NCBI GenBank assembly: GCA_964505785.1 | Contig: CAZDJZ010000009.1 | Location: 1-64,000 of the forward strand | DNA length: 64,000 nucleotides | From: CAYRTV01 sp964505785 | Lineage (GTDB): Bacteria; Acidobacteriota; Aminicenantia; Aminicenantales; Aminicenantaceae | Direction: 5' to 3' | Shown: one piece after another, positions 54,761-64,000 of the stretch | Layout: the number at the start of each line of letters is the position of its first letter | Numbering within the stretch: the first letter of the stretch is position 1 | Notes under the pieces: generated by a model | Told to the model about the DNA's origin: nothing | Database searches by the model: none | Seen by the model: the letters and a program-made list of their open reading frames with translations, nothing else | Made by a program: the position numbers and the translations under genes

Positions 54761-57700
54761 ATGAGAAAAATTTTAGTAATTTTGGCCGTACTGGTATTCG
54801 CCGGTTCTCTGTCCGCTCAGACAGGCCGCGGGTCCATATACGGTCAGGTGTTTGATGATGAGGGCACGCCCTTACCTGGCGTTACGGTAACGCTGAGCGG
54901 CTCCTTGACAGCGCCGGTGGACTATGTGACCGGAGCTCAAGGCCGTTTCCGTTTCTCCAATGTTGCGCCGGGAAGAGATTATGTGGTGACGGCCAAACTC
55001 GACGGATTCAAGACCAAGCGGTTTGAAAATGTTGAGATCGAGTTCGGGAAAAATGTGAACTTGAAAATAGAGTTGGAAGTTGGAGGCCTGCAGGAGGAAG
55101 TCACTGTTATGGCTGAGGTCCCCATTATCGATATTAAGAGAACTGAAGTGGGAATGGTGCATACCGAAGAGCTGATGCAGAATTTACCCACCACTCGCGA
55201 TGTCTGGATGCTGGAAAAGATGACGCCCGGCGTTTATTCGCGTTATTGGAATGTTGGAGGGACCGAGTCGCTGCAGCAGGACGCGGGTTCCGCCCGGGGT
55301 GATCCGGATCATTATATGACCATGTATGCCATCGATGGAATCAACATAACCAGCATGGCTGCCCGGGGATCGGCTGCGATCTATTACAATTATGACACTA
55401 TTGAAGAGACGAATATTGTAGTAGGCGGCGCTGCCGATGTGACGCAGCAGACTTCCGGTCTGTCCAATAACGTGATCATGAAGCGGGGCGGCAACAATAT
55501 GACAATGGGCGGCCGGGTTTTCATATCGGATGAGGCATTCCAAGGGGATAATTTTTCGGATAAACTGAAGGAAGCCGGCGTAGAACATATGGCGCAGATC
55601 AATGAGACCCGCGATCTGGGCTTTTATATCGGCGGTCCCGTTATTCGCGATAAAGCTTGGTTTTTCCTTGCCTATGATTATCAGTTTATCAGCTTCGATG
55701 ATGTCTTTGGTACCCGCAATGACTTTGAAGGCTGGTCTTTCGATTTTAAAACCAATCTGCAGCTGATTCCGTCCAACCGGTTTGAATTCTATATTCGCGG
55801 AAATCCCCGAATCAGCGAAGGTGAGGATGCGTCTCCCGAACTGCCGGACGGCCTGCTGATGGGTCCGACGGCCCGGTTCGGCAATCCGCTGATCAAGATT
55901 CAGGACGAGCACACTTTCGGAGAAAAATTCTTTGTATCGGCTAAATTCGCCGGAATGGGCGGTTGGAGTCAATGGACGCCCATGATCGACACGGAAAGAA
56001 CCAAGTTAGCCTACTGGAATGTGGCGGATCGTATTTGGGAAGGGAGCGCCTTACAGGAGCTGCAGTCCCGGCCCCATAACCGGTTTCAGGTTGTAGGCGA
56101 TTATTTCAACGATAGCCTTTTCGGTGTATCGCATCAGATACGGTTCGGGGGAGAGTACGCAGTACACAGTACTATATCCGAAGACGCGTTTACCGGCAAT
56201 GTGATGGTCCGTTATAATTATAATGAACCCACCGTGGATTATGACGGCGACGGTTCTCCGGATATTTATCCGGGCATGCAGCGGGTTGAAGTTGAACGCG
56301 GCTCGTACAGCAGCCGAACCACTAAGGCGATGTCCTTATTCTTACAGGATACGGTGACTATAGACCGTCTTAATGTGAATTTCGGTTTGCGCTATGACCG
56401 TCAATTGCCTTTTGTAGATCCACAGGAGGTTCTGGCGGTTATCAAGGACAATCCGGTATGGATGAATCATTTCTCCGCCTCCGCTACCAACGCCATTGAC
56501 AGTATGATTCCTGCTGTAAGTATGCCGGAAATACAGGGCTATGACTCAGAGGGGAATGACTATTCCTGGACCAATATTTCTCCCAGGTTTTCCGTAACTT
56601 GGGATGTCACCGGCGACGGTAAAAATGTCTTGAAAACGCATGCTGCAACCTATTATCAATGGATGGGCAGCAGCCATGCATACAGATGGGCACCCGGCGG
56701 CACCGGCGGCTGGATGCATTTTTGGTCGACGGACGCCAACGGCAACGGTCTTTATGAACTCGATGAGCTGTATTGGCACAATACCGGTGATTATTCCTTG
56801 TACCGCGCCTTTGACGACGCAGGCAATTTCCTGGGTGATCTAAATGACGGTGCCGGAGTGTTTTACGGCAGCTTTGATCCGCTCAATCCCAGCCAGACAA
56901 CGGATCCCTACCGGATTATTGATAAGGAAACCACCGCTCCCCGTACTGTTGAAATAGGGGTCACATTTGAAAAAGAATTGTTTAAGGATTTGTCCGTTAC
57001 ATTAGCCCCCAGTTTCCGGCGTTATGACCAGTGGAACTGGTTTTTAAAATATTTTCCTGCTACCGGTGAACTCGAAAGCAGGGATTGGTACATGTCGGCC
57101 GGTACTCCTCCTTCGAATATCCCTGGAATCGGAGACACAAAGCAGGCATCGGAACATGAATGGTATGTGCTGAAACCCGAATACGGTTATACCCCCTGGA
57201 GTTATGAAAAAAAACGCCCCGACTACTATATTGATTATTTTGGGATGGATTTTATCTTCAACAAGCGCCTTTCCAATCGCTGGATGTTGAATGGTTCACT
57301 AACCCTGGCTTCTCAGCAGGCGCACTTCGGCGATGAAGGCATGAATGATCCTACCCAGACTTGGGCCTTGGAAGGCCGCGGCTCAACTGGTCGAGGCGAA
57401 GGTGAAACGGTTCGTTCCGGCCGCTATGACACACCGGTCTGGATGTTCAAAATGTCCGGACTCTACCAGCTGCCTATCTGGGATATTGATTTATCCTTTA
57501 CTTTTAACGGACGTAAAGGCAGAAAAATCAGAGAATCATTTGAAATCGTCGATTATAGTCTCCCCAATCCCCGCAGCCAGAGCAACATGATTTGGATGCT
57601 TCCCTACGGAACAGAAACCAGTGAGGATGTTTTTCTGATGAATTTTCGGATTCAGAAGCGTTTGAATTTCCGGGATATCGGCCGGGTGACATTTTCTTTT

Positions 57701-57868
57701 GACTTGTATAACGTTTTCAATGCCTCTACCATTCACTGGCGTTATCCCAAAGACCACGGCCGCTACACGGTTCAAGGTGATGTGTTCAGTCCCAATCCAT
57801 CCTTTTATTATGCCCAGGACAATTTTGCTCCCCGCAGTTTCAAGCTTGGTATAACTTACCGGTTCTGA
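54761..57868 (+). CDS. TonB-dependent outer-membrane receptor with carboxypeptidase-regulatory-like domain
   Basis: The 1035-residue protein has a signal peptide ending SLSAQTG, then a carboxypeptidase-regulatory-like domain (about 22-105: GSIYGQVFDDEGTPLPGVTVTL, RFSNVAPGRDYVVTAKLDGF). The plug follows (EEVTVMAEVPIIDIKRTEVG, a TonB-box-like region; YAIDGINIT), and then a 22-strand-type barrel ending FKLGITYRF with a terminal Phe. It resembles the Oar-like receptors of Acidobacteriota and Myxococcota. It takes up a large or scarce ligand across the outer membrane. Palindromes 4 and 5 connect it with the catabolic operon upstream, so the ligand may be the same compound or its polymer. Confidence 0.95.
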   Translation: MRKILVILAVLVFAGSLSAQTGRGSIYGQVFDDEGTPLPGVTVTLSGSLTAPVDYVTGAQGRFRFSNVAPGRDYVVTAKLDGFKTKRFENVEIEFGKNVNLKIELEVGGLQEEVTVMAEVPIIDIKRTEVGMVHTEELMQNLPTTRDVWMLEKMTPGVYSRYWNVGGTESLQQDAGSARGDPDHYMTMYAIDGINITSMAARGSAAIYYNYDTIEETNIVVGGAADVTQQTSGLSNNVIMKRGGNNMTMGGRVFISDEAFQGDNFSDKLKEAGVEHMAQINETRDLGFYIGGPVIRDKAWFFLAYDYQFISFDDVFGTRNDFEGWSFDFKTNLQLIPSNRFEFYIRGNPRISEGEDASPELPDGLLMGPTARFGNPLIKIQDEHTFGEKFFVSAKFAGMGGWSQWTPMIDTERTKLAYWNVADRIWEGSALQELQSRPHNRFQVVGDYFNDSLFGVSHQIRFGGEYAVHSTISEDAFTGNVMVRYNYNEPTVDYDGDGSPDIYPGMQRVEVERGSYSSRTTKAMSLFLQDTVTIDRLNVNFGLRYDRQLPFVDPQEVLAVIKDNPVWMNHFSASATNAIDSMIPAVSMPEIQGYDSEGNDYSWTNISPRFSVTWDVTGDGKNVLKTHAATYYQWMGSSHAYRWAPGGTGGWMHFWSTDANGNGLYELDELYWHNTGDYSLYRAFDDAGNFLGDLNDGAGVFYGSFDPLNPSQTTDPYRIIDKETTAPRTVEIGVTFEKELFKDLSVTLAPSFRRYDQWNWFLKYFPATGELESRDWYMSAGTPPSNIPGIGDTKQASEHEWYVLKPEYGYTPWSYEKKRPDYYIDYFGMDFIFNKRLSNRWMLNGSLTLASQQAHFGDEGMNDPTQTWALEGRGSTGRGEGETVRSGRYDTPVWMFKMSGLYQLPIWDIDLSFTFNGRKGRKIRESFEIVDYSLPNPRSQSNMIWMLPYGTETSEDVFLMNFRIQKRLNFRDIGRVTFSFDLYNVFNASTIHWRYPKDHGRYTVQGDVFSPNPSFYYAQDNFAPRSFKLGITYRF

Positions 57869-57890
57869 AGATTTTAGGTTTCATGTAAAT

Positions 57891-57959
57891 CCTCCCCCCT
57901 TCCCGGGGGGGAGGGTTCCCCCTGCCGGATAGTGATTATTCCCGCTGTCCGGCTTTTTT
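57891..57959. terminator. Two hairpins ending the TonB-receptor transcript
   Basis: CCTCCCCCC (from 57891) pairs with GGGGGGAGG (ending about 57914). A second stem GCCGGA (57924-57929) / TCCGGC (57948-57953) is followed by TTTTTT (57954-57959), a typical intrinsic terminator. Confidence 0.7.
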
Positions 57960-57995
57960 CTATAGCATTCGGATGGGTTTGCGTCAGCATGCACC

Positions 57996-58290
57996 TGTCA
58001 TCCCCAGGCCGCGTCAATATATATATGTCATCCCCAGGCCGCGTCAGCGGCCGTGGGGATCTTAGACTGCTTCGCCGAATGCAGCGAAACCGGCTCTATG
58101 GTGCAAGCTGTGTCTGGGATTTCCATCGATGCACTTTAAGTGTTCATTAAGTCCATCTAGGTCTATCTAAGTGTGTCTATGTCTATTCAATCTTTTCAGT
58201 CTATTTTGTCTGTTCAGCCGTCTTACTGTGCTTGTTTTATCATGTCATTCCCTGAGCAAAGCGGGCGGAGATCTTAGACGGCTTCGTTTC
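57996..58290 (+). repeat. REP-like repeats between convergent genes
   Basis: A 20-base start GTCATCCCCAGGCCGCGTCA appears at 57997 and again at 58027 as part of a full element (arms ATCCCC / GGGGAT, inner GGCCGC-type pair, tail CTTAGACTGCTTCGCCGAATG). Another element starts at 58244 (GTCATTCCCTGAGC...GAGATCTTAGACGGCTTCG). Between them, 58130-58215, lies an imperfect GTCTAT-rich simple sequence. 57869-58325 has no gene. Confidence 0.7.
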
Positions 58291-58325
58291 GTTAACCTGA
58301 ACGCGCTTGCGTCCTTGCGTTCCTT

Positions 58326-61253
58326 TTAATACTGCACGGGACGGGAATCTTCAAGAACGTTGATGGATGCTTCCAGGGCCGTGTTTTCATAAATGAGCCG
58401 AATAGTATAATGCCCCGGCTTGACGACCGGCCCGGGGCGGGAGTCCTTTCCTGACTGAAACAGCCGCAGCGAATCATTAGAGCCGGACCGCCGCCATTCC
58501 GGCAATTGAGAAAGAGGCGCTGACCTCAGGTCCCATTCGACCAGATTCAGTCCGGCTTCGGCTTTACCTTCGAGCACCCGCATGATTTCGTTTTCTGAGT
58601 TTAAGATATGTATGATGACCTGTGGGGCTGAGGGATTTTTCAAGTAATAATAGAGAGATGCTCCCTGTGGTGCTGCTCCGGACCGGTCACTGATTCGGAA
58701 CAGATGAGAATAAGGATTCTCTGCATTAAATCGACGTGCCCCGCTGGCGCCCCGGTTTTTAGTCCAGTTGATATGATAGAGAATGGGGTTTTTCGGATTA
58801 AATAAATGGACCGGCTTATCAAGAACCGCCGCTGTTATTTGCTGAATAGGATGGACATCCAGGATGTAAATCCCGCGGCCATGAGTCCCGGCGATGAGAT
58901 CCGCCTCGCGGGGGTGTATTTTCAGATCATCCACTGCAACCGTCGGCATTCCGGACATGAGGGGAATCCAGTTCCGTCCCCGATCGAATGACGCATATAC
59001 CGCGTTCTCAGTTCCGGTATAAATAAGATTACCATTGACCGGATCTTCTCTGACCACATTGACCGGAGCACCTTCCGGAAGGGAATCGCCAATCGATGTC
59101 CAGGTCTGACCGAAGTCTCGGGTCATATATAGAAAGACAGAAAAATCATCGTTTCGGTGCCCGTCAAACGCGGCGAAAACGGTACCGGGGTGATGGTGGG
59201 AGACTTCCACCCGGCTGACCCATGGAGATGGGTTAATAGAAGAATAAGCAGGCAGACCTGGGATATTTTCTGATATTTTTTCCCAGGAATCACCGTCATC
59301 GCGGGTCAGCCAAAGATGACCGTCATCCGTTCCCACGGCTAGAAGGCCGGGATGGGCCGGGGATTCAGAAATTGTGGTGATTGTAGCCCCTTCGCTTGTA
59401 AAGGCGGACGGTTTTCCACGAGTCAAATCCGGGCTGATTATCCCCCAGCTTTCTCCTCTATCCGGGCTTTTCAATAAAAACTGAGCTCCCATGTAGAGAG
59501 TATCTGAATTGTGAGCAGAAAGTAAAAACGGTGCCACATAGTTGAACCGGATGGAAGGATTATTACTTTCCAGACGGGGACGAATGCTTTTCCTCTTTCC
59601 GGTCTGCATATTCAGACGGACAATATTACCATATTGGGATTCACCGTAAATAATGTGTGGAGAATCAGGATCAACCTGAACATAGGCCCCGTCTCCGGTT
59701 ATAAACTTAAACCAGTCCGGGTCTGTTACAGCACTGACATGGCGGACAGAAGATGGACCTCCCCAGCAGCCGTTGTCCTGCAGCCCGCCGTAAACATAAT
59801 AAGGATCACGATGGTCATAGGTAACGGCTGTGAATTGACCCAGGGGAAGGGAATGAGCTTCCCAGTGCCGGCCTCTATCATAGGTCGAATACAGGCCGCC
59901 GTCAGTGCCGGTAATCATATGGCGTGGATTGTTCGGGTCAATCCAGAGTGCATGAAAATCTCCGTGAATGAAATTACTTGTCAGGAAAGAAGAAAAAGCC
60001 CATCCTTTTTGATCGAAGGTGATGCCGCCGTCCCGGCTTTCCCAGGTACGGACCATAAGCGCATAGATATGATCGGGATCATGCGGATCGACTCTAAGCT
60101 GCGAATAATACCCAGGCCGTTCATTAAGAGTATTTACCCGCCTCCAAATAGCGCCGCCGTCATCGCTGCGGAAAATACCGCCTCCTGTGTCCAACTTCCC
60201 ATAACCTAGCAGCATCCGCAACTGGAGTTGTTCCCGGCGGCTGAGACCGGAGACAACTGACGTGTCCATTTCATTATCGGGGACTAGTTTATCTAAAGCT
60301 TTCCGGATGAATTCAATTTCAGTGGAATCCGGGTTGTCCTTGGCTAGAAGAGTCTGCATCCTGATTAAGAGAACCGGTGGGACATCCACATAAAAAGGAG
60401 CTTTTTCAATAATTGCGTATATAATATCGGGATTGCCGGGGGCAATGGCGAGACCGGTGCGGCCGACTCTGGATTGCGGCAGTCCGTTTGTTAACTTCTC
60501 CCAGGATTCTCCTCCATCCTTGCTTTTATAAACGGCGCTTCCCGGGATTACCCGGATTCCCATGCTGTCGAAATCATCGTAGGGTTCCGCTCTCCGGGCA
60601 TATGCGGCGGCGTATATAGTTTCATGGTTCCGCGGATCCATTACAATATCCGAAATTCCAGTATCATTATCGATGAATAGAATGCAGTTCCAATCCCGCC
60701 CTCCGGTTGTGGTTTTAAAAAGTCCCCGTTCCGGATTTGGACCCCAAAGGTGCCCCAGGGCGGCGACATAGACAATATCCGGATCTTTAGGGTCGATCAA
60801 AATCCTCCCGATGTGATGGGTTTCCGCTAAGCCGGCATATAGCCAATTTAAACCACCGTCAACGGATTTATACACACCATGTCCCCAGGATGAGTAACTG
60901 CTGGCATTTGCCTCCCCGGTACCTGCCCAAAGGATCTCAGGATTGGATAATGATATGGCGATGTCGCCGATGGAACCGGTTTTATAATGGTCAAAAATTG
61001 GCTGCCAGGTAATACCATTATTATCCGATTTCCAAATACCGCCGGTAGCGGCCGCACAGTATAGGGTGTATTTATCATCGGGAGAGACGGCGATATCCGT
61101 GATACGTCCGCTCATATGCCCAGGACCGATGAGCCGCCATTTTAAGGGCTTGACGAGTCTGGCGGCTGTTTCAGTTTCGACAGGTTTGGTGTCGGCTGCG
61201 TATACCATACCGAATGAAATAATGACAGACAACAAGAAGGCCCATTTTTTCAT
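58326..61253 (-). CDS. Exported sortilin-like (VPS10/BNR-repeat) beta-propeller protein
   Basis: The gene encodes 975 residues from the ATG at 61253, with GGAG 8 bases upstream; an ATG at 61268 would bypass it. A signal peptide (MKKWAFLLSVIISFGMVYAA) precedes about ten BNR/Asp-box blades: IWKSDNNGITWQPI, VYKSVDGGLNWLYAG, LFKTTTGGRDWNC, VYKSKDGGESWEKL, IFRSDDGGAIWRRV, LLKSPDRGESWGII, LWLTRDDGDSWEKI. The end has a small beta-domain (GLNLVEWDLRSAPLSQ ... NVLEDSRPVQY). Such proteins are abundant in Aminicenantes-like genomes and often annotated as glycosyl hydrolases, without proof. It may bind or process glycans or peptides. The pseudogene at 53194-54364 is its paralogue. Confidence 0.92.
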   Translation of the reverse strand: MKKWAFLLSVIISFGMVYAADTKPVETETAARLVKPLKWRLIGPGHMSGRITDIAVSPDDKYTLYCAAATGGIWKSDNNGITWQPIFDHYKTGSIGDIAISLSNPEILWAGTGEANASSYSSWGHGVYKSVDGGLNWLYAGLAETHHIGRILIDPKDPDIVYVAALGHLWGPNPERGLFKTTTGGRDWNCILFIDNDTGISDIVMDPRNHETIYAAAYARRAEPYDDFDSMGIRVIPGSAVYKSKDGGESWEKLTNGLPQSRVGRTGLAIAPGNPDIIYAIIEKAPFYVDVPPVLLIRMQTLLAKDNPDSTEIEFIRKALDKLVPDNEMDTSVVSGLSRREQLQLRMLLGYGKLDTGGGIFRSDDGGAIWRRVNTLNERPGYYSQLRVDPHDPDHIYALMVRTWESRDGGITFDQKGWAFSSFLTSNFIHGDFHALWIDPNNPRHMITGTDGGLYSTYDRGRHWEAHSLPLGQFTAVTYDHRDPYYVYGGLQDNGCWGGPSSVRHVSAVTDPDWFKFITGDGAYVQVDPDSPHIIYGESQYGNIVRLNMQTGKRKSIRPRLESNNPSIRFNYVAPFLLSAHNSDTLYMGAQFLLKSPDRGESWGIISPDLTRGKPSAFTSEGATITTISESPAHPGLLAVGTDDGHLWLTRDDGDSWEKISENIPGLPAYSSINPSPWVSRVEVSHHHPGTVFAAFDGHRNDDFSVFLYMTRDFGQTWTSIGDSLPEGAPVNVVREDPVNGNLIYTGTENAVYASFDRGRNWIPLMSGMPTVAVDDLKIHPREADLIAGTHGRGIYILDVHPIQQITAAVLDKPVHLFNPKNPILYHINWTKNRGASGARRFNAENPYSHLFRISDRSGAAPQGASLYYYLKNPSAPQVIIHILNSENEIMRVLEGKAEAGLNLVEWDLRSAPLSQLPEWRRSGSNDSLRLFQSGKDSRPGPVVKPGHYTIRLIYENTALEASINVLEDSRPVQY

Positions 61254-61360
61254 TGTTTTTCTCCCCATATGTTAATCTGAACCATTACTTAGAAAATGAA
61301 ATATCCATGCCATTCTAAAGAACGGCCAAATAGAAAAAGAGACAGGGAGCGTCGCGGAAC

Positions 61361-61843
61361 ACCTTCCCTTCGTCCTCGCTCCACCCATCCCCCTGTGGGT
61401 CCCTTCCGCTGCGGGCGGAGGGAAGGTATACACGCTCCTTCTTCCTTGCATTGTTTTTTTGTTATTTATTTTGTAAGCATGGATAGTTCATTTTCATCAT
61501 TCTATGGGGTGTTATGCTCATGTATAATTCATAAAAAAATTGCGATGTTTTTGCAATTCCTTTTTTATTAACGATTAACATGATTTATAGTGAAAGTTCA
61601 ACAGGTTAGAAAATGCCTGCCTCTGTCATACAAAGGGCCTTGCCCTCGTCATTGCGAGCGGCCGCAGGCCGCGTGGCAATCTTAGACTGCTTCGCCAAAT
61701 GAATCAGGATCTATCTCTTGTGCAAGCGCCGTATAAGATTCCGACGTCGCTGCGCTCCTCGGAATGACATCGCTGTCATTTTCATCATTCTGGGGGTGTT
61801 ATGCTGATGTTTTTGCCACTTTTATTATTAGCGATTGACATGA
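61361..61843. repeat. Gene-free region with stem-loop, REP-like elements and a direct duplication
   Basis: 61269-61890 has no convincing gene. ACCTTCCCT (61361-61369) and AGGGAAGGT (61419-61427) form a long stem-loop. TCATTTTCATCATTCT followed by a GGGTGTTATGCT string occurs at about 61490 and again at about 61777; a second shared block (ATTA-CGATT-ACATGA type) follows each, with about 26 bases missing from the second copy. Between the copies are a REP-like element at 61648-61705 and a reversed fragment at 61735-61768. Confidence 0.6.
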
Positions 61844-61890
61844 AAAACATCGCTCCTCAGATGATCCGAGCAGGGCGAATGTATCAAGCT

Positions 61891-63228
61891 CTATTTCTGC
61901 AATATTTCCAGAAGCAGCTCTGCGTACATATAAGCCCGTTTGAGTCCCACATCAACTTCAGCGAATTCATTGGGGGAATGCATGTTTTCCCCACCGCCGG
62001 GCAGGCCGAAATTCATCCAGATCGCTCCGGTGGCCCAGAGGTCGGGGCGTCCGCCGCCCAGGCCGCTGACAAATTCAGGTGTCCGGCCGCTGTAGGCGGG
62101 TGCGATTTTCTTGATCGCCTTGACCAGCGGATCTTGATCATTAATTTTTTCCCAGTAATGGGGAGCAACCCACTGGGTGGCGAAGGGTTCCACAGTGGCT
62201 TTCAGTTCGGGTATGTCCTTTTTTAAACGGTCAAAAAGGGCCCGCATTTCCTTCAGAACCTGTTCCGGCGACTGGCCCGGCAGCAGGCGGATATCCACGT
62301 CCGCTTCCGCGATGTCAGGGACCTGGTTGACTTTGTAGCCTCCGCTGATGGTGCCGATTTCTACAATCGGTTTTCCGTCATAATCCGGCCTCGGGAAAAG
62401 TTCATGCTTTTCGTATTCCATCCATTCATCAACTTTACGCAGTTCCGTGATGATTCTGGCTAGATGGACGATGGCGTTGGGCGGCCGTCCCGGTTTTCCG
62501 TCAGCACGCTTGCCCCCGGTATGGGCGGCCACGCCTTCCGTCCGGACCGTCACCCAGGTCCAGCCTCCGGAATAAGAAAGAATATCCGCGGACATGGCAT
62601 CCGTATCCAGGTACCAGTCGGCGGCTAAAGCTTCCGGATTGTCTTCAACAATATAGGGGAGGCTGTGAACCTGCGCGCCTTCTCCTGGAATATAAAGATG
62701 AACCAGCTCGCCCTGAAAGTCTGTTCCGGATTCCAGAAAAGCGCGGGTGGCGATTAATCCCGCAGCGATAGCGATTTTCTGGTCATAAGCGCCGAGGCCG
62801 TAAATGCGGCCGTTTTTATATTCAGCGCTCCAGGGATCAAATTTCCATTTAGACATATCTCCCGGCATCACCGTGTTGTAATGTCCCATCAATCCGAATT
62901 TATAGCCGTCGCCGTTTCCTTTAATCCGGCCGATGACGGTCGGGAAATTGGGCTCGGGTTCGAAAATCTTAACATCCATCCCCAGCCCTTCCAGGTAACC
63001 GGCAAGGAATTTTGCGATTTCTCTATGATTGGCGGCTTCATCCTCGCCGAAATCGCTGCGGATACTGACCAGCTGCTGGGTCAGTTTGACAAGTTCGTCT
63101 TTTTTTATTTTTTCCGTGATTTGGTCGGGAAGCCGGTTTTCATATTGGACCGGTTCTGCGGACAAAAAGGCATAAAGGACCGCAGTCCCGGCTATGATCA
63201 GCAGGGCGGTGAATATTGTCTTTTTCAT
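61891..63228 (-). CDS. M20-family peptidase-like exported protein
   Basis: The 445-residue protein has an N-terminal signal helix (IFTALLIIAGTAVLYAF). The M20 layout is visible: GHYNTV (His116, Asn118 in place of the usual Asp), the bridging Asp149 in GLGAYDQKIAIAAG, IPGEGAQVH where Glu-Glu is expected, Asp in DWYLDTDAMSAD, a lid domain around 225-340, and the last His in ENMHSPNEF. It keeps more ligands than its paralogue at 45276 and may still bind two metals. It shares GGGRPDLWATGA with the paralogue. It lies 10 bases after the DUF885 gene, which suggests an operon for peptide degradation in the periplasm. Confidence 0.88.
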   Translation of the reverse strand: MKKTIFTALLIIAGTAVLYAFLSAEPVQYENRLPDQITEKIKKDELVKLTQQLVSIRSDFGEDEAANHREIAKFLAGYLEGLGMDVKIFEPEPNFPTVIGRIKGNGDGYKFGLMGHYNTVMPGDMSKWKFDPWSAEYKNGRIYGLGAYDQKIAIAAGLIATRAFLESGTDFQGELVHLYIPGEGAQVHSLPYIVEDNPEALAADWYLDTDAMSADILSYSGGWTWVTVRTEGVAAHTGGKRADGKPGRPPNAIVHLARIITELRKVDEWMEYEKHELFPRPDYDGKPIVEIGTISGGYKVNQVPDIAEADVDIRLLPGQSPEQVLKEMRALFDRLKKDIPELKATVEPFATQWVAPHYWEKINDQDPLVKAIKKIAPAYSGRTPEFVSGLGGGRPDLWATGAIWMNFGLPGGGENMHSPNEFAEVDVGLKRAYMYAELLLEILQK

Positions 63229-63238
63229 GATAAACCTC

Positions 63239-64000
63239 CTATTTCTCGGGCTTGGGAAGTGTATCCAGCAGCGCGGATAAGCGGGTGGGATTCCATAGCG
63301 GTTTGACTTGGCTGTCGTCGCCTGCCAATTCCCAGCGCAGCAGGGCGATTGGAATCTGACCGTATTTCATGAAATTGTCGTTGAAATTCTTGAGGTCGAA
63401 TTTGTCCTTCAGCTGCATTTTGCGGATGCCGAGGAGCTGATAATACTGCAGAAGACCTGTCTGGCATTGGTGGGGGAGGCTGCCCCCATGGAGAAATCCT
63501 TCGATTTCTTCAAAGGCTTCTTCCGGACGCACACCGAGCCCCGGACCTAAGGACGGAATGCCTTCTATATGCCGCTGCCGGGCTTCTTCCGGGGTGATTT
63601 CCCCGATCATAACCGCTATTCCGTTCAGCATCCTTTCCGCCCGCTGCAGCTTGTTGATATAGACCAATTCCCGGGCTCTGGGGCCTCTTACATAGGGAAA
63701 ATCCATGATCGTGGGGACGATTTCATGGTAGAAACACCATCCCTCACTATGGGCGCCGTCGTAATGGCGTGCCCGGATGGGGCAGGGATTGCGCCGGTGA
63801 AGTTTCCCGGCATAAGTATGCCCCGGCCAGTATTCATGGCCGTGCAGGACCGCCGGATCGGTGCGGAAGCCCATATTGGAGTATACGGCCCGCCAATGGT
63901 CGTCGGGGACAACCAGAATCCGGTGAATACCCTTTTTTTCTTCCTTGGGAAAACCGATCAAACCAAAGGGCAGATAATAATCTCCCAATTCAGAACGGAT
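63239..64000 (-). CDS. DUF885-family protein (predicted metallopeptidase-like), 5' end beyond window
   Basis: The frame is open to the right edge; 253 C-terminal residues are seen. The metal-binding pattern of the family is present: HEYWPGHTYAGKLHRR (H-E-x3-G-H type) and, further on, GAHSEGWCFYHEIV, with helical C-terminal part SLPHQCQTGLLQYYQLLGIRK. DUF885 proteins have a thermolysin-like zinc-site layout and are taken to be exported peptidases, but activity is rarely shown. The N-terminus, including any signal peptide, is not in view. The stop at 63239 lies 10 bases before the M20-like gene start, so both are probably co-transcribed. Confidence 0.85.
   Translation of the reverse strand: MRSELGDYYLPFGLIGFPKEEKKGIHRILVVPDDHWRAVYSNMGFRTDPAVLHGHEYWPGHTYAGKLHRRNPCPIRARHYDGAHSEGWCFYHEIVPTIMDFPYVRGPRARELVYINKLQRAERMLNGIAVMIGEITPEEARQRHIEGIPSLGPGLGVRPEEAFEEIEGFLHGGSLPHQCQTGLLQYYQLLGIRKMQLKDKFDLKNFNDNFMKYGQIPIALLRWELAGDDSQVKPLWNPTRLSALLDTLPKPEK

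Overview
The window looks like a chromosomal piece of a Gram-negative bacterium of the Candidatus Aminicenantes / Acidobacteriota type. This is an inference from gene content, with no marker gene in view: a GWxTD-domain TPR protein, a DUF5916 beta-barrel protein, sortilin-like (VPS10/BNR) beta-propeller exoproteins, a TonB receptor with a carboxypeptidase-like N-terminal domain, several M20 and DUF885 peptidase relatives, and giant secreted subtilases. No rRNA or tRNA was seen. There is one 100-N assembly gap (4574-4673).

Layout. 1-9.2 kb: two paralogous, minus-strand secreted subtilases; the second carries at least twelve ~80-residue repeats and a duplicated C-terminal domain, and its repeat array holds the gap. 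9.4-10.7 kb: an encapsulin nanocompartment operon (ferritin-like cargo plus shell) behind a 5'-UTR hairpin. 11-13.4 kb: an XRE/ImmA-IrrE regulator, a cluster of dispersed REP-like repeats and a PEGA lipoprotein. 13.5-26.2 kb: a complete type I-E CRISPR-Cas locus (cas3, cse1, cse2, cas7, cas5, cas6, cas1, cas2) and a 60-repeat array. The array is followed by an unusual two-gene cassette that starts inside the last repeat and stops inside a degenerate repeat, then by a PD-(D/E)XK/DUF5655 gene. 27-30.2 kb: a PAS histidine kinase and remnants of an efflux operon. 30.4-34.7 kb: a ferric-reductase-like protein, a haem protein and a large membrane protein. 34.7-37.5 kb: a cobalt/nickel ECF transporter behind a perfect inverted-repeat operator. 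37.7 kb: a RAYT-type transposase, probably connected with the REP-like repeats.

38.5-57.9 kb appears to be a coordinated uptake and catabolism region: aldehyde dehydrogenase, GWxTD protein, GntR/FCD regulator, DUF5916 protein, M20-like lipoprotein, DapA-family enzyme, D-2-hydroxyacid dehydrogenase, TAXI-TRAP transporter, FAD amine/amino-acid oxidase, a broken sortilin-like gene and a TonB receptor. Five near-identical A/T palindromes (consensus ATATTATATAYAATAT) lie at the promoters of these units and nowhere else that I noticed, which suggests one regulon under the GntR protein. 58.3-64 kb: an intact sortilin-like exoprotein, a second M20-like protein and a partial DUF885 protein on the minus strand.

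The strongest candidates for something undescribed are the gene cassette nested between a functional and a degenerate CRISPR repeat, where Cas6e cleavage would create an mRNA starting exactly at AUG, and the palindrome regulon with its divergent M20-like proteins.
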